64,000 nucleotides of DNA from Enterobacteriaceae bacterium RIT714 (GCA_009668015.1 WJYB01000002.1:62001-126000), one strand, 5' to 3'; counted from the first letter of the stretch, positions 10,460-21,299 are shown. Notes: generated by a model from the sequence alone, not told the origin. Numbers and translations are program-made.

Positions 10460-11886
10460 TACTTGCCTCCCAGCAGATCGCGAGCGCCCCAGTGCGGGAA
10501 GTGTTTACGAACCAGCGCGTTCAGCTCCAGCTCAAAAGCGCCGAATTCGGACGGCACTGCGCTGGCCTGCTCGTGCGGTTCACGTACCATACCCGCGCCG
10601 ACGGTCACGTTCGTCAGGCGATCAATAAAGATAAGCCCACCCGTCACCGGATTTTGCTGATATTTATCCAGCACCAGCGGCTCATCGAAGGTCAGATCCA
10701 CCAGCCCGATACCATTGAGCGGCAGCTCGGAAACGGCGTGTTGAGCCAGATTGTTAATATCCACCTGATACTGAATGCCATCCACGCGGGCACGGGTTTT
10801 CTTGCCCGCGATTTTAATGTCGTAGCTTTGCCCCGCCGTCAGCGGCTGTTCCGCCATCCATACCACGTCCAGCGACGCGCTTTGCACCGCGGGCACGCTC
10901 TCCTGCGCATCCAGCAGCAAATCGCCACGGCTGATATCAATTTCGTCTTTCAGCACCAGCGTCACCGCTTCGCCCGCGCCCGCTTCCTGTAAATCACCAT
11001 CAAAGGTGACGATGCGAGCGATGGTGGATTCCACGCCAGACGGCAGTGCCTTCACGCGCTGGCCGACGCGCACCACACCGGAGGCAATGGTCCCGGAGAA
11101 GCCCCGGAAATCGAGGTTTGGACGGTTCACATACTGCACCGGGAAGCGCATCGGCTGGCTTTCCACCACGCGCTGAATCTCGACGTTTTCCAGCACTTCC
11201 AGCAGCGTCGGGCCGCTGTACCACGGCATATTCGCGCTCTGCGATGCGACGTTGTCGCCTTCCAGCGCGGAGAGCGGTACAAAGCGAATATCCAGATTCC
11301 CCGGCAGCTGCGCGGCAAAGGTTAGATAGCTCTGGCGGATCTCCTCAAATTTCTCTTCGCTGAAATTCACCAGATCCATTTTGTTGACCGCTACCACCAG
11401 GTGTTTAATGCCCAACAGCGTGGAGATAAAGCTATGACGACGGGTTTGATCCAGTACGCCTTTGCGGGCATCCATCAGCAGGATCGCCAGCTCACAGGTT
11501 GAAGCGCCGGTCGCCATATTGCGGGTGTACTGTTCGTGCCCCGGGGTATCAGCGATGATAAATTTGCGTTTCTCGGTGGAGAAGTAGCGGTACGCCACGT
11601 CGATGGTGATCCCCTGCTCACGCTCGGCCTGTAGGCCATCAACCAGCAGCGCCAGGTCGAGCTTTTCGCCCTGCGTGCCGTGGCGCTTGCTGTCGTTGTG
11701 CAGCGTGGAGAGCTGATCTTCATAAATCTGGCGGGTATCGTGCAGCAGACGTCCAATCAACGTACTTTTACCGTCGTCTACGCTGCCGCAGGTCAGAAAA
11801 CGCAGCAGGCTTTTGTGCTGCTGGGCGTGCAGGTAAGCTTCAACGCCGCCTTCATCAGCAATTTGTTGTGCAATAGTGGTGTTCAT
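10459..11886 (-). CDS. cysN: Sulfate adenylyltransferase subunit 1 (GTPase) CysN
   Basis: A 475-residue GTPase subunit of ATP sulfurylase; GTP hydrolysis drives formation of APS from sulphate and ATP by CysD. The GTP-binding motifs are G1 GSVDDGKST (34-42), G3 DTPGHEQY and G4 NKMD, followed by two EF-Tu-like beta-barrel domains. The length equals E. coli CysN. It lies nine bp after cysD and overlaps cysC by one base. Confidence 0.98.
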   Translation of the reverse strand: MNTTIAQQIADEGGVEAYLHAQQHKSLLRFLTCGSVDDGKSTLIGRLLHDTRQIYEDQLSTLHNDSKRHGTQGEKLDLALLVDGLQAEREQGITIDVAYRYFSTEKRKFIIADTPGHEQYTRNMATGASTCELAILLMDARKGVLDQTRRHSFISTLLGIKHLVVAVNKMDLVNFSEEKFEEIRQSYLTFAAQLPGNLDIRFVPLSALEGDNVASQSANMPWYSGPTLLEVLENVEIQRVVESQPMRFPVQYVNRPNLDFRGFSGTIASGVVRVGQRVKALPSGVESTIARIVTFDGDLQEAGAGEAVTLVLKDEIDISRGDLLLDAQESVPAVQSASLDVVWMAEQPLTAGQSYDIKIAGKKTRARVDGIQYQVDINNLAQHAVSELPLNGIGLVDLTFDEPLVLDKYQQNPVTGGLIFIDRLTNVTVGAGMVREPHEQASAVPSEFGAFELELNALVRKHFPHWGARDLLGGK

Positions 11887-11895
11887 GGCGGCTCC

Positions 11896-12804
11896 TTAGA
11901 AATAACCCTGACGTTTCTTCAGCTCCATAGAGCCGGCCTGGTCGCGGTCAATCATGCGCCCCTGTCGCTCACTGGTGGTAGAGACCAGCATCTCTTCGAT
12001 GATCTCCGGCAGCGTCTGCGCGTTTGACTCTACCGCGCCGGTCAGCGGCCAGCAGCCCAGCGTACGGAAACGGACCATCTGCTTTTTGATCACCTCGCCC
12101 GGCTGCAAATCAATGCGATCGTCATCGATCATCATCAGCATGCCGTCACGCTCCAGCACCGGGCGCTCTGCCGCCAGATACAGTGGAACAATTTCGATAT
12201 TTTCCAGATAGATGTACTGCCAGATATCCAGCTCGGTCCAGTTGGAGAGTGGGAAGACGCGAATGCTTTCGCCTTTATTAATCTGACCGTTGTAGTTGTG
12301 CCACAGCTCAGGACGCTGGTTTTTAGGATCCCAACGATGGAAGCGATCGCGGAAGGAGTAGATACGCTCTTTCGCACGGGATTTCTCCTCGTCGCGGCGC
12401 GCACCGCCAAAGGCCGCATCAAAACCGTATTTATTCAGCGCCTGTTTCAGCCCTTCGGTTTTCATGATGTCGGTATGCTTGGCGCTACCGTGGACAAACG
12501 GGTTGATCCCCATCGCCACCCCTTCCGGGTTTTTATGCACCAACAGCTCGCAGCCGTAGGCTTTGGCGGTACGGTCACGGAACTCGTACATCTCGCGGAA
12601 TTTCCAGCCGGTATCGACATGCAGCAGCGGGAAAGGCAAGGTCCCCGGATAAAACGCTTTACGCGCCAAATGCAGCATCACGCTGGAATCTTTGCCGATG
12701 GAGTACATCATCACCGGGTTCGAGAATTCGGCAGCCACCTCGCGGATAATATGGATACTTTCCGCTTCAAGTTGCCGCAGGTGGGTCAGTCGTTTTTGGT
12801 CCAT
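11896..12804 (-). CDS. cysD: Sulfate adenylyltransferase subunit 2 CysD
   Basis: A 302-residue catalytic subunit of ATP sulfurylase that works with CysN. The N-terminal PP-loop signature is [10 protein letters not shown], and [16 protein letters not shown] near 145 belongs to the PAPS reductase/CysD family. Of two close ATG codons I chose 12804, since AAGGA lies six bases before it and the length matches E. coli. The stop of cysG is only nine bp upstream. Confidence 0.97.
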   Translation of the reverse strand: MDQKRLTHLRQLEAESIHIIREVAAEFSNPVMMYSIGKDSSVMLHLARKAFYPGTLPFPLLHVDTGWKFREMYEFRDRTAKAYGCELLVHKNPEGVAMGINPFVHGSAKHTDIMKTEGLKQALNKYGFDAAFGGARRDEEKSRAKERIYSFRDRFHRWDPKNQRPELWHNYNGQINKGESIRVFPLSNWTELDIWQYIYLENIEIVPLYLAAERPVLERDGMLMMIDDDRIDLQPGEVIKKQMVRFRTLGCWPLTGAVESNAQTLPEIIEEMLVSTTSERQGRMIDRDQAGSMELKKRQGYF

Positions 12805-12813
12805 AACCATTCC

Positions 12814-14172
12814 TTAAGCCAGATTTACCACAGAAGAATCAAAGGCTTCTGAGTTTGTTGGATTTTGAAACCAGGCGAGCGTCTGATGCAGCTCCACCAC
12901 CTCTCCCACCACGATCAACGCGGGCATGGGGGCATTTTTCGCCAGGTTTTCAAGTTGTTCTAGTGTTCCGGTCGCGACATGCTGGTCGATGCGCGTTCCG
13001 CGTGAAATGACCGCTACAGGCGTCGCTTTATCACGCCCGTGACGAATAAGCTGTTGGCTGATGTCAGCGGCTTTCATCGTGCCCATATAGATCGCCAGCG
13101 TCTGGCGGCTTTGGGCCAGATGTGACCAGTCAAACGGTGTACTGTCGGCTTTGTAGTGTCCCGTTACAAAAGTGACGCTCTGGGCGTAATCGCGATGCGT
13201 CAGCGGGATACCGGCGTAAGCCGTCACCGCAGAAGCAGCCGTGATCCCAGGCACCACCTGAAACGGCACGCCCGCTTCGGCAGCGGCCTGAAGCTCTTCC
13301 CCACCGCGACCAAAAATGAACGGATCGCCGCCTTTCAGACGCACCACAGTTTTGCCCGCTTTGGCTGCTGCTATCAGCATCTGATTGGTATCGTGCTGCG
13401 GCACTGAATGCTCACCCGCTCGTTTGCCGACGCAAATTTGCTCGGCATCGCGACGAATCAGCTCACGAACGCCATCGCTTACCAGATGATCGTAAAAAAC
13501 CACGTCTGCCTGCTGGATAACCTGCAGGCCGCGCAACGTCAGTAGCCCCGCATCGCCCGGCCCCGCACCGACCAGAATAATTTCGCCCTGCGCCTTATCT
13601 GGCGCGGTGAGCGATTGCTCCAGTACATTCGCCGCTTCGGCTTCATTTCCCGCCGCCATCAGACTGGCGAAACGTCCGCGAAACGCTTTTTCCCAAAAAC
13701 GACGCCGTTCGACGGTCGTGGTCAGATGGGTTTTCAGGCGTTCACGAAAACCGCCGGCCACCTCAGCCATACGTCCCAGGCTGACGGGCAGCAGCGCCTC
13801 AAGCTTTTCGCGCAGCAGACGCGCCAGCACCGGCGCATTACCGCCGGAAGAGATCGCCACCAGCAAGGGAGAACGGTCGACGATAGACGGAAAGATAAAC
13901 GAGCACAGCGGCTGATCGTCCACCACATTCACCAGGCGGTGACGGGCATTGGCCGCCTCAAAGATCCGACGATTTAGCGTGCGGTCTTCGGTTGCGGCAA
14001 TCGCCAGCACAACGTGATCCAGCTGCGATTCGTCGAATGCTTCCCCGGTCACGACCTGCACGCGCGCCCCTGCACGACGCAAAAATACCATTTTGCGCTC
14101 GGCGATCTCACCCGTCCCCACAACCAGCACCGGACGGTCTTTCAAGGAAGCAAACAGCGGCAGATAGTCCAC
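12814..14172 (-). CDS. cysG: Siroheme synthase CysG, shortened form, in the cysDNC operon
   Basis: A trifunctional enzyme of 452 residues making siroheme from uroporphyrinogen III. The N-terminal half is the precorrin-2 dehydrogenase/ferrochelatase, with the NAD site [32 protein letters not shown] (catalytic Asp, near 85) and the SSGGNAPV serine. The C-terminal half is the methyltransferase ([40 protein letters not shown]). I chose the GTG start at 14172, since VDYLPLF matches the family N-terminus. The N-terminal domain lacks about 19 residues after strand 2 ([20 protein letters not shown]) relative to the E. coli protein. E. coli has cysG with nir genes; a copy here could dedicate siroheme supply to CysI, and a second copy elsewhere is likely. 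Confidence 0.93.
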   Translation of the reverse strand: MDYLPLFASLKDRPVLVVGTGEIAERKMVFLRRAGARVQVVTGEAFDESQLDHVVLAIAATEDRTLNRRIFEAANARHRLVNVVDDQPLCSFIFPSIVDRSPLLVAISSGGNAPVLARLLREKLEALLPVSLGRMAEVAGGFRERLKTHLTTTVERRRFWEKAFRGRFASLMAAGNEAEAANVLEQSLTAPDKAQGEIILVGAGPGDAGLLTLRGLQVIQQADVVFYDHLVSDGVRELIRRDAEQICVGKRAGEHSVPQHDTNQMLIAAAKAGKTVVRLKGGDPFIFGRGGEELQAAAEAGVPFQVVPGITAASAVTAYAGIPLTHRDYAQSVTFVTGHYKADSTPFDWSHLAQSRQTLAIYMGTMKAADISQQLIRHGRDKATPVAVISRGTRIDQHVATGTLEQLENLAKNAPMPALIVVGEVVELHQTLAWFQNPTNSEAFDSSVVNLA

Positions 14173-14224
14173 GTGGCTACAACTCTCTAACAAGCAGGAA
14201 TAGTGGGACTATAGGGGGCGGCTT

Positions 14225-14275
14225 AGAGTGAATGAAATTACGAATTGGAATGAGTAGTTACTGAATGGAATAACG
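14225..14275 (-). promoter_or_regulatory. Possible CysB-binding region of the cysGDNC promoter
   Basis: Between cysG and the divergent iap gene the minus strand has repeated CATTC/TTCATT-like half sites (TTCCATTC, CATTCCAATTC, TTTCATTCA) spaced about 17-18 bp apart. CysB sites in E. coli are AT-rich with such half sites, and cysDNC is CysB-activated there. The exact operator limits and -10 element are not resolved. Confidence 0.35.
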
Positions 14276-14410
14276 ACCTGAAAAAGCAAATGACAAAAAG
14301 TGCTTAACGCGCGAAATATCGGGCATTTAAGAGCAAATGAAATTGTGTAAGCGCGGTCACAGTTTCATACTAGGCGAGCTAAAATTATGCTCCGTTTTTA
14401 AGGACTCACT

Positions 14411-15454
14411 ATGTTTCGCGCAATGCGCCACCGTATCGCTGCCCTGGCGTTCGGCGTTTGCTTTATCCTGCCGGTTCAGGCAAAAGATCACCCCCTTGGT
14501 GACATCGCAAATACTCAGGCCCGCCATATCGCTACCGTTTTTCCGGGAAGGATGACCGGTACGCCAGCAGAAATGCTGTCGGCTGATTATCTGCGCCAGC
14601 AGTTTGCCGATATGGGTTATCAGAGCGATATCCGCACCTTTCACAGCCGCTACATTTATACCTCGCGCAATAAAAGTAAAAACTGGCATAACGTGACGGG
14701 CAGTACGGTGATCGCCGCGCATGAAGGCAAAACAGCCCAGCAGATTATTATTATGGCGCACCTCGATACCTATGCGCCGATGAGCGATGCGGATACCGAC
14801 AACAATCTTGGCGGTCTGACGCTACAGGGTATAGACGACAATGCGGCAGGTTTGGGCGTGATGCTTGAACTGGCTGAACGGCTGAAAGATATCCCGACGG
14901 AATACGGCATTCGTTTTGTCGCCACCAGCGGCGAGGAAGAAGGGGTGCTCGGCGCAGAAAACCTGCTTAACCGCATGAGTGCGGCGGAAAAGAAAAACAC
15001 GCTGCTGGTGATCAATCTCGACAATCTGATCGTGGGCGACAAACTCTATTTTAACAGCGGCAAAACCACACCCGATCCGGTACGCAAACTCACCCGCGAT
15101 CGGGCGCTGGCGATTGCGCGCAGCCAGGGTATTCAGGCGGCCATCAACCCCGGACGTAACCCTCATTATCCAAAAGGCACAGGCTGCTGTAATGACGGCG
15201 AGACGTTTGATAAAGCGGGTATTCCGGTGCTGTACGTAGAGGCCACCAACTGGTCTTTAGGCAAAAAAGATGGCTATCAGCAGCGCGCCAAATCCAAAGC
15301 GTTTCCTGAGGGAACAAGCTGGCACGATGTGAGACTGGATAACCAGCAGCACATTGATAAAGCACTGCCGCAACGCATTGAACATCGCAGCCGTGACGTC
15401 GTGAAAGTGATGCTGCCGCTGGTGAAGGAGCTGGCGAAAGCGGGGAAAGTGTAA
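14411..15454 (+). CDS. iap: Alkaline phosphatase isozyme conversion aminopeptidase Iap
   Basis: A 347-residue periplasmic M28-family zinc aminopeptidase; in E. coli it removes the N-terminal arginine of alkaline phosphatase to form isozymes. The signal peptide covers about residues 1-24 (cleavage after PVQA). Metal-site motifs are MAHLDTYAP, GIDDNAAGLGV and SGEEEGVLGAE. The length is close to E. coli Iap (345). In E. coli a CRISPR-Cas locus follows iap; here cysH follows after about 100 bp. Confidence 0.94.
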   Translation: MFRAMRHRIAALAFGVCFILPVQAKDHPLGDIANTQARHIATVFPGRMTGTPAEMLSADYLRQQFADMGYQSDIRTFHSRYIYTSRNKSKNWHNVTGSTVIAAHEGKTAQQIIIMAHLDTYAPMSDADTDNNLGGLTLQGIDDNAAGLGVMLELAERLKDIPTEYGIRFVATSGEEEGVLGAENLLNRMSAAEKKNTLLVINLDNLIVGDKLYFNSGKTTPDPVRKLTRDRALAIARSQGIQAAINPGRNPHYPKGTGCCNDGETFDKAGIPVLYVEATNWSLGKKDGYQQRAKSKAFPEGTSWHDVRLDNQQHIDKALPQRIEHRSRDVVKVMLPLVKELAKAGKV

Positions 15455-15489
15455 TACACGTTTTGATTCTTTCCCCTGCCGGGGCGACG

Positions 15490-15521
15490 GGCTGTATGCG
15501 GCTCACGAGGTGTATGCAGCC
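15490..15521. terminator. Possible hairpin between iap and cysH
   Basis: GGCTGTATGCG and a complementary arm ending in GTATGCAGCC can pair over about 11 bp with three wobble pairs. It lies between the convergent ends of iap and cysH. A GTTTT run follows on the plus strand. It may end transcription of iap; there is no strong T-run for the other strand. Confidence 0.4.
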
Positions 15522-15557
15522 GCCTGTTTTCACGCCCCTCTCCGGCAGGAGAAAACC

Positions 15558-16292
15558 TTACCCTTCGTGCAGCCCGCACTCACGCTTCAAGCCAAAGAAT
15601 CGCGTCTCTTCTTCCGCCATTCCCGGTTCCCATTTCCGCGTGGTGTGTGTATCACCGACCGACAGATAGCCCTGATCCCACAGCGGATGATAGCTAAGCC
15701 CGTGCTTTTGCAGATACTGATAAACGGTACGATTATCCCAGTCGATAATCGGCAGCACTTTAAATACGCCGCGCTGAATCGCCAGCACCGGTAAACTCGC
15801 CCGGCTGCCGGATTGCTCGCGGCGCAGACCAGCAAACCACGTCTGCGCATTCAGTTCTTTCAGCGCGCGGTTCATTGGCTCGACTTTGTTGATCTCATTG
15901 TATTTCTCAATGCCCTCAACGCCCTGCTCCCAGAGCTTGCCGTAGCGCGCCTCCTGCCAGGCCGCGCTCTGCTCCGCGCGGTAAATTTTCAGGTTCAGCT
16001 TGAGCTTGTCCGTCAGCTCGTCAATAAACTGATAGGTTTCCGGGAACAGGTAGCCGGTATCGGTGAGGATGACCGGAATGTCCGGTCGGATTTGATTCAC
16101 CAGATGCAGGCTCACCGCCGCCTGAATACCAAAACTCGACGAGAGTACATACTCTCCCGGCAGGTTTTCCAGCGCCCACGCCACACGCCCTTCGGCGTCC
16201 AGCTTTTCCAGTTGGCCGTTGGTTTCCGCCAGAGCCAGAATGCGTTCGACTTTTGGTAGTTCGTTAAGGGCGTTCAGATCGAGTACGGACAT
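15558..16292 (-). CDS. cysH: Phosphoadenylyl-sulfate reductase CysH
   Basis: A 244-residue thioredoxin-dependent PAPS reductase producing sulphite. The family motifs are [15 protein letters not shown] (near 52), [12 protein letters not shown] (near 161) and the C-terminal catalytic ECGLHEG with the redox-active Cys. The length equals E. coli CysH. The start at 16292 follows AGGTCTTT; the longer in-frame ORF runs through a repeat element and is not used. It lies 114 bp after cysI, the gap holding palindromic repeats. Confidence 0.97.
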   Translation of the reverse strand: MSVLDLNALNELPKVERILALAETNGQLEKLDAEGRVAWALENLPGEYVLSSSFGIQAAVSLHLVNQIRPDIPVILTDTGYLFPETYQFIDELTDKLKLNLKIYRAEQSAAWQEARYGKLWEQGVEGIEKYNEINKVEPMNRALKELNAQTWFAGLRREQSGSRASLPVLAIQRGVFKVLPIIDWDNRTVYQYLQKHGLSYHPLWDQGYLSVGDTHTTRKWEPGMAEEETRFFGLKRECGLHEG

Positions 16293-16310
16293 AAAGACCT
16301 CGTTTGTGTG

Positions 16311-16400
16311 TTTCCCTTCACCCCGGCTCTCTCCCCTGGGAGCGAGGGGGAAAACCAATAGTCCCCTCTCCCCCACACGGAGAGGGTTAGGGTGAGGGGA
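16311..16400. repeat. C/G-rich palindromic repeat pair between cysI and cysH
   Basis: Two adjacent imperfect palindromes fill the gap between cysI and cysH: one around TCTCCCCTGGGAGCGAGGGG and one around CCCCTCTCC...GGAGAGGG followed by TTAGGGTGAGGGGA. The same CCCTCACCC/CCCTCTCC words recur at 28,718-28,741 and 35,169-35,199. Such elements are common between genes in Enterobacter and relatives. In the middle of an operon it may act in mRNA processing or partial termination. Confidence 0.7.
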
Positions 16401-16406
16401 ATAGTG

Positions 16407-18119
16407 TTACTCCCAGAAATCCCGCGCGGGATCGAGCACTGGCCGAATGATGCCCGCACGCACCGTAAAGTCGCCGAAGCCTTCACCCGCTTCACGCTCT
16501 TTCGCCCAGCGCCCGACAAGCTCGTCGATAGACTCGAGAATTTCAGGTTCTGTAATATTTTCGCGATACATGCGTGGAATACGCGTCCCGCTACGATTGC
16601 CACCAAGATGAACGTTGTAGCGGCCTGGCGCTTTACCCACCAGTCCCAGCTCCGCCAGCATCGCGCGGCCACAGCCGTTCGGACAGCCCGTCACACGCAT
16701 CACAATATGCTCTTCGCCGATACCGTGTTTTTCCAGCACCGCTTCCACTTTGTCCGTGAAAGATGGCAGAAAACGCTCGGCCTCGGCCATCGCCAGCGGA
16801 CAGGTCGGGAATGAGACACAGGCCATCGAATTTTCGCGCTGCGGTTTCACCGCATCCATTAACGCATGCGCGCGAGCCAGCTTTTCAATCTTCGCTTTCT
16901 GGCTTTCCGGCACGCCGGCGATGATCAGGTTCTGATTGGCAGTAATGCGGAATTCACCTTTATGAATCTTAGCAATTTCCAGCAAACCGGTTTTCAGCGG
17001 ACGGCCCGGATAATCCAGAATACGACCGTTTTCAATAAACAGCGTCAGATGCCATTTATTATCGATTCCTTTCACCCAGCCGATGCGATCGCCGCGACCG
17101 GTGAATTCATACGGGCGGATCGGCTCAAATTTAATGCCCGCGCGACGTTCCACTTCTGCTTTGAACGTCTCGACGCCGACACGCTCAAGGGTATATTTGG
17201 TTTTCGCATTTTTACGATCGGTACGGTTGCCCCAGTCGCGCTGCGTGGTCACCACCGCTTCAGCCACTGCCAGCGTATGCTCCAGCGGCAGATAACCAAA
17301 TTCGCTCGCCGTGCGGGCGTAGGTTTTTTTGTTGCCGTGTTCGATGGAAAGTCCACCGCCTACCAGCAGGTTAAAGCCCACCAGCTTGCCGTTTTCAGCA
17401 ATCGCCACAAAGTTCATGTCGTTGGCATGCAGATCGATATCGTTCTGCGGCGGGATCACCACCGTGGTTTTGAACTTACGCGGCAGATAGGTCTGACCGA
17501 GGATCGGTTCTTCATCGGTGGTCGCGACCTTTTCCTGATCGAGCCAGATCTCCGCATAGGCGCGCGTGCGCGGCAGCAGATGTTCAGAAATCTTTTTCGC
17601 CCATTCGTAGGCTTCGGCGTGCAGTTCTGATTCGTACGGGTTAGAGGTACATAACACGTTACGGTTCATGTCGTTGGCGGTCGCCAGCGCGTCCAGACCG
17701 ACGGAATGCAGCATCTGGTGAACCGGCTTCACGTTCTTCTTCAGAATACCGTGGAACTGGAAGGTCTGACGGTTGGTCAGACGAATGCTGCCGTAGATCG
17801 TGTTGTCATGCGCAAATTTATCAATCGCCTGCCACTGTTGGGTGGTGATCACCCCACCCGGCAGACGACAGCGCAGCAGCATCGCGTGACGCGGCTCCAG
17901 CTTTTGCTCGGCACGCTCGGCGCGGATATCGCGATCGTCCTGCTGGTACATACCGTGAAAACGGATCAGCAGGAAGTTGTCGCCTTTGAAACCGCCGGTC
18001 AGACCGTCATTTAAATCTTCGGCAATAGTGCCGCGCAGGTAGTTACTCTCCACCTTCATGCGCTCGGCATCAGTCAGTTTGCCTTCGACCACCAGGGGGC
18101 CAGGGTGTTTTTCGCTCAT
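16407..18119 (-). CDS. cysI: Sulfite reductase hemoprotein beta-subunit CysI
   Basis: A 570-residue enzyme that reduces sulphite to sulphide with six electrons supplied by CysJ. It binds siroheme and a 4Fe-4S cluster; the four cluster cysteines lie in [17 protein letters not shown] and [12 protein letters not shown] in the last third. Two ferredoxin-like repeat halves are visible. Length equals E. coli. The start shares one base with the cysJ stop, so the two are coupled. Its siroheme could come from the CysG encoded just upstream of cysD. Confidence 0.98.
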   Translation of the reverse strand: MSEKHPGPLVVEGKLTDAERMKVESNYLRGTIAEDLNDGLTGGFKGDNFLLIRFHGMYQQDDRDIRAERAEQKLEPRHAMLLRCRLPGGVITTQQWQAIDKFAHDNTIYGSIRLTNRQTFQFHGILKKNVKPVHQMLHSVGLDALATANDMNRNVLCTSNPYESELHAEAYEWAKKISEHLLPRTRAYAEIWLDQEKVATTDEEPILGQTYLPRKFKTTVVIPPQNDIDLHANDMNFVAIAENGKLVGFNLLVGGGLSIEHGNKKTYARTASEFGYLPLEHTLAVAEAVVTTQRDWGNRTDRKNAKTKYTLERVGVETFKAEVERRAGIKFEPIRPYEFTGRGDRIGWVKGIDNKWHLTLFIENGRILDYPGRPLKTGLLEIAKIHKGEFRITANQNLIIAGVPESQKAKIEKLARAHALMDAVKPQRENSMACVSFPTCPLAMAEAERFLPSFTDKVEAVLEKHGIGEEHIVMRVTGCPNGCGRAMLAELGLVGKAPGRYNVHLGGNRSGTRIPRMYRENITEPEILESIDELVGRWAKEREAGEGFGDFTVRAGIIRPVLDPARDFWE

Positions 18120-19924
18120 TAGTAGACATCTCGCTGATAACGGCGCTCTACGCGCAGCTCACTTAAAAATTCGTCCGCCGTTTCGGCATCCATACCGCCG
18201 AATTCGGCAATCACTTCCAGCAAAGCCTGCTCGACGTCTTTCGCCATGCGATTTGCATCGCCGCAGACATAAATGTGGGCACCTTCATTGATCCAGCGCC
18301 ACACCTCTGCGCCCTGTTCGCGCAGTTTGTCTTGTACGTATATTTTTTGTTTTTGGTCACGTGACCAGGCCAGATCGATACGGTTCAGCACGCCCTCTTT
18401 AACGTAGCGTTGCCACTCAACCTGGTAGAGAAAATCTTCTGTGAAGTGAGGATTGCCGAAGAAGAGCCAGTTTTTACCTGACGCATCATCTGCCGCTCGT
18501 TGCTGCATAAACGCGCGGAACGGGGCGATACCCGTTCCCGGGCCAATCATGATCACCGGCGTTTCGGGGTTGGCTGGCAGACGGAAGTTGTCGTTGTGCT
18601 CGATAAAGACGCGCACTTCGCCTTCCTCTTCCACGCGGTCAGCGAGGAAACCAGATGCGCCGCCTGTGCGCGCGCGGCCTTCGATGTCATAACGTACCGC
18701 ACCGACGGTGATGTGCACTTCGCTTTCCACTTCCGCCTGTGACGAGGCAATTGAGTAGAGGCGCGGCGTCAACGGACGCAGCAGGCCGATGAGCGCCTCC
18801 GCATCCAGCTGCGCGGGCGCGAAACGGACCATATCCACAATCGGCGTAGTCGCGGCGTAGTGTTGCAGTTTGGCTTTATCGCCCACCAGCGGCAGCAGGG
18901 ATTCATTGCGGGTCAGCGTAGCGTAATTCTCAACAATGTTTGCGGTGTTCACCGTCAGTTCAAAGTGCCACTGCAACGCCTCAGACAACGGCAGCGATTT
19001 GCCGTCAACGGTGACGGACTCGGTGCCTTTTAACCACAACAGCTCAACCAGCTCTTTTACCAGCTGAGGATCGTTTTGATACCAGATACCCAGCGCATCA
19101 CCGGGCTGATAGCGCAAACCGGAATCGCCGAGATCGATTTCGATGTGACGCACATCTTTGTCGGAATCACGACCGGTGATTTTTTGATTAACGGAAAGGC
19201 TCGCCGTCAGCGGCTCTTCTTTAGTATACGGGCTGGTGAAAACCTCGTTGACCGCCCCTGATGCGGTCACAGCCGCCTGTGCAGGGGAATCTTTCGGTAC
19301 GCGTGCTTTCAGAACCTCGACAATACGCGCCCGCCATTCTGCGGCGGCAGGCTGGTATTCAACGTCCGCATCGACGCGATCCAGCAGGCGCTCTGCGCCC
19401 AACTCTGCCAGCTTGCTGTCAAAATCTTTACCGGACTGGCAGAAGAACTCATAGGACGTATCGCCCAGGCCGAATACGGCGAACGCTGTGCCATCGAGTT
19501 TCGGGGCTTTTTTCGAGAACAGGAATTTATGCAGTGCGACCGCTTCTTCCGCTGGTTCACCTTCACCCTGCGTCGAGGCCACCACAACCACCAGTTTTTC
19601 TGACGCGATTTGCTTAAATTTATAATCCCCGGCGTTCACCAGGTTCACGTTCAGTTTGGCGGCGAGCAGATCGTCACGCAGTGCTTCCGCCACGCGGCGC
19701 GCATTTCCTGTCTGAGAGGCGGAAATAAGCGTAATGGCCGGGATTTCAACGGCGGCAGGCGTTGCTGCAACCACAGCCCCTGGCTGTTGGTTGAGCATTC
19801 CCCAGAAATAGCCGGAGACCCAGGCAAGCTGGGTGGGTGAAAAATCAGTGGTGGCCGCCTGAAGGCGCGCCAGTTGCTCCGGGTTCAGGGGAAGCAAATT
19901 TGAAGGTGGGGCCTGTGTTGTCAT
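18119..19924 (-). CDS. cysJ: Sulfite reductase flavoprotein alpha-subunit CysJ
   Basis: A 601-residue NADPH-dependent flavoprotein. It has an N-terminal FMN flavodoxin domain (about 64-200; [16 protein letters not shown]), an FAD domain (RLYSIASSQ near 386) and a C-terminal NADPH-binding module ([23 protein letters not shown]) ending with the conserved aromatic Tyr. Two residues longer than E. coli CysJ. First gene of cysJIH; the 303 bp upstream region is shared with the divergent queD. Confidence 0.98.
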   Translation of the reverse strand: MTTQAPPSNLLPLNPEQLARLQAATTDFSPTQLAWVSGYFWGMLNQQPGAVVAATPAAVEIPAITLISASQTGNARRVAEALRDDLLAAKLNVNLVNAGDYKFKQIASEKLVVVVASTQGEGEPAEEAVALHKFLFSKKAPKLDGTAFAVFGLGDTSYEFFCQSGKDFDSKLAELGAERLLDRVDADVEYQPAAAEWRARIVEVLKARVPKDSPAQAAVTASGAVNEVFTSPYTKEEPLTASLSVNQKITGRDSDKDVRHIEIDLGDSGLRYQPGDALGIWYQNDPQLVKELVELLWLKGTESVTVDGKSLPLSEALQWHFELTVNTANIVENYATLTRNESLLPLVGDKAKLQHYAATTPIVDMVRFAPAQLDAEALIGLLRPLTPRLYSIASSQAEVESEVHITVGAVRYDIEGRARTGGASGFLADRVEEEGEVRVFIEHNDNFRLPANPETPVIMIGPGTGIAPFRAFMQQRAADDASGKNWLFFGNPHFTEDFLYQVEWQRYVKEGVLNRIDLAWSRDQKQKIYVQDKLREQGAEVWRWINEGAHIYVCGDANRMAKDVEQALLEVIAEFGGMDAETADEFLSELRVERRYQRDVY

Positions 19925-20227
19925 GCGTTGTTATGTTCCAGTAGCAAAGCGGAATTTATGCAAAAAGACCAAACTAGAGATAAGGTTAACGGCGGGGATA
20001 ATAACAATTAAAGAAGGGATGGAAATAATAAATAACCAAAAGAACTAACCTGTTTTAGTCATGGTTCTTAACAACAAAACCGATAAAGCAACCTGTTGAA
20101 TATTAACAATTAAATCAGTCAAATTCTTTTGAAATAGCCTGACGCAAGCAGAGGGCCGTTTTAGTTAATGCTAAAAAATGTACTTTCCGGTACTATGCGG
20201 CGGTTTTTTCCGCATGACTGAGAGCAC
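19925..20227. promoter_or_regulatory. Divergent intergenic region of cysJIH and queD
   Basis: 303 bp, strongly A+T-rich, with no credible gene. It should hold the CysB-dependent cysJ promoter and the queD promoter. A loose inverted repeat, AAGAAC...GTTCTT, lies at about 20,039-20,068. I see no riboswitch-like element upstream of queD. Confidence 0.5.
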
Positions 20228-20593
20228 ATGATGTCCACCACACTGTTTAAAGATTTCATCTTCGAAGCCGCCCATCACCTGCCGCATGTTCCAGAAGGAC
20301 ATAAATGCGGTCGTCTGCACGGACACTCGTTCATGGTGCGTCTTGAAATTACCGGTGAAGTCGATCCGCATACGGGCTGGATCATGGACTTTTCCGAGCT
20401 AAAAGCGGCCTTCAAGCCGACCTACGATCGTCTGGATCACTACTATCTGAATGACATCCCTGGGCTGGAAAATCCGACCAGCGAAGTGCTGGCAAAATGG
20501 ATCTGGGATCAGATGAAACCGCTGGTACCGCTGCTGAGCGCGGTGATGATCAAAGAGACCTGTACGGCAGGCTGCGTTTATCGCGGCGAATAA
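20228..20593 (+). CDS. queD: 6-carboxy-5,6,7,8-tetrahydropterin synthase QueD
   Basis: A 121-residue enzyme converting dihydroneopterin triphosphate to 6-carboxytetrahydropterin, an early step to queuosine. The zinc ligands are in FEAAHHLPH (His16) and [10 protein letters not shown] (His31, His33) with the catalytic Cys27. The length is the same as E. coli, using the first of two adjacent ATG codons. It is convergent with queE, the next enzyme of the pathway, and shares a terminator with it. Confidence 0.96.
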   Translation: MMSTTLFKDFIFEAAHHLPHVPEGHKCGRLHGHSFMVRLEITGEVDPHTGWIMDFSELKAAFKPTYDRLDHYYLNDIPGLENPTSEVLAKWIWDQMKPLVPLLSAVMIKETCTAGCVYRGE

Positions 20594-20596
20594 GAC

Positions 20597-20624
20597 AAAA
20601 AAGCCCGGATATCCGGGCTTTTTT
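20597..20624. terminator. Bidirectional terminator between queD and queE
   Basis: A perfect 28 bp palindrome: A6 GCCCGGAT followed by ATCCGGGC T6. It has strong stems with T-runs on both strands, directly after queD and three bp beyond the queE stop. Confidence 0.93.
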
Positions 20625-20627
20625 ATA

Positions 20628-21299
20628 TCAGGCAATATTCAGATACTTGTGCGTCTGCATCGACAAACGCCAGTTGCGCGCGATACAGGTTTCGATGCAC
20701 AGACGCGTCGCATCATCTTTTTGACTGATTGGCTGCAGGGCAATGATGCGCTGCTTTTCATCGGTAAGCGTCGCCAGTAATTCGTCCAGCGCTTCGATAT
20801 CACGCACTCGCCCGACGGGATGTTTAATCTCATCGGCACGTTCAAGCGCCTGAGACAGCACATCATATCCACCACGCATATTCACTTTCGGCGATACCGT
20901 CACCCAGGTGCTATGCGAGCACCGCACTTCATGCGTGCCGCTGGTTTCAATCTGACAGCTGTAGCCGTTCTTTTCCAGCAGATCGGTCAGGGAAGTCAAA
21001 TCGTGAATGCAGGGTTCACCGCCGGTAATGACCACATGGCGGGCCGTCCAGCCCTGACGACCAATGATCGCCAGCAGGTCTTCTGCGCTCCCGGCTCCCC
21101 ACTTATCGCTCTCTTTCGTTTTAGCCAGAATACTAAACAGCGACACTTCCCGATCTGCGAGTTTATCCCACGTATGTTTGGTATCACACCAGGCACAGCC
21201 GACCGGGCATCCCTGTAAACGAATAAAAATAGCAGGAACGCCGGTGAAGTAACCCTCGCCTTGCAGGGTCTGGAACATCTCGTTAATCGGGTACTGCAT
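20628..21299 (-). CDS. queE: 7-carboxy-7-deazaguanine synthase QueE
   Basis: A 223-residue radical-SAM enzyme that rearranges the QueD product (6-carboxytetrahydropterin) to carboxy-deazaguanine. The cluster motif is CPVGCAWC (CX3CX2C, residues 31-38), and VITGGEPCIHD is the SAM-contact segment. In E. coli QueE also binds the divisome under stress. The start at 21299 gives the E. coli length; two extra upstream codons in frame are possible but less likely. Confidence 0.96.
   Translation of the reverse strand: MQYPINEMFQTLQGEGYFTGVPAIFIRLQGCPVGCAWCDTKHTWDKLADREVSLFSILAKTKESDKWGAGSAEDLLAIIGRQGWTARHVVITGGEPCIHDLTSLTDLLEKNGYSCQIETSGTHEVRCSHSTWVTVSPKVNMRGGYDVLSQALERADEIKHPVGRVRDIEALDELLATLTDEKQRIIALQPISQKDDATRLCIETCIARNWRLSMQTHKYLNIA

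Noticed and set aside
9896-10660. A 254-codon ORF antisense to cysC and cysN
   Set aside because: It crosses the cysC/cysN junction on the opposite strand and has no family likeness.
15455-15557. Possible CRISPR repeat at GCCGGGGCGACGGGC
   Set aside because: It occurs once and does not match the type I-E repeat; no repeat-spacer spacing is present.
16293-16376. A 28-residue N-terminal extension of CysH
   Set aside because: It is translated from the palindromic repeat; the ATG at 16292 has its own ribosome site.
16866-17630. A 254-codon ORF antisense to cysI
   Set aside because: It lies wholly inside cysI in the opposite strand, with no promoter or ribosome site.
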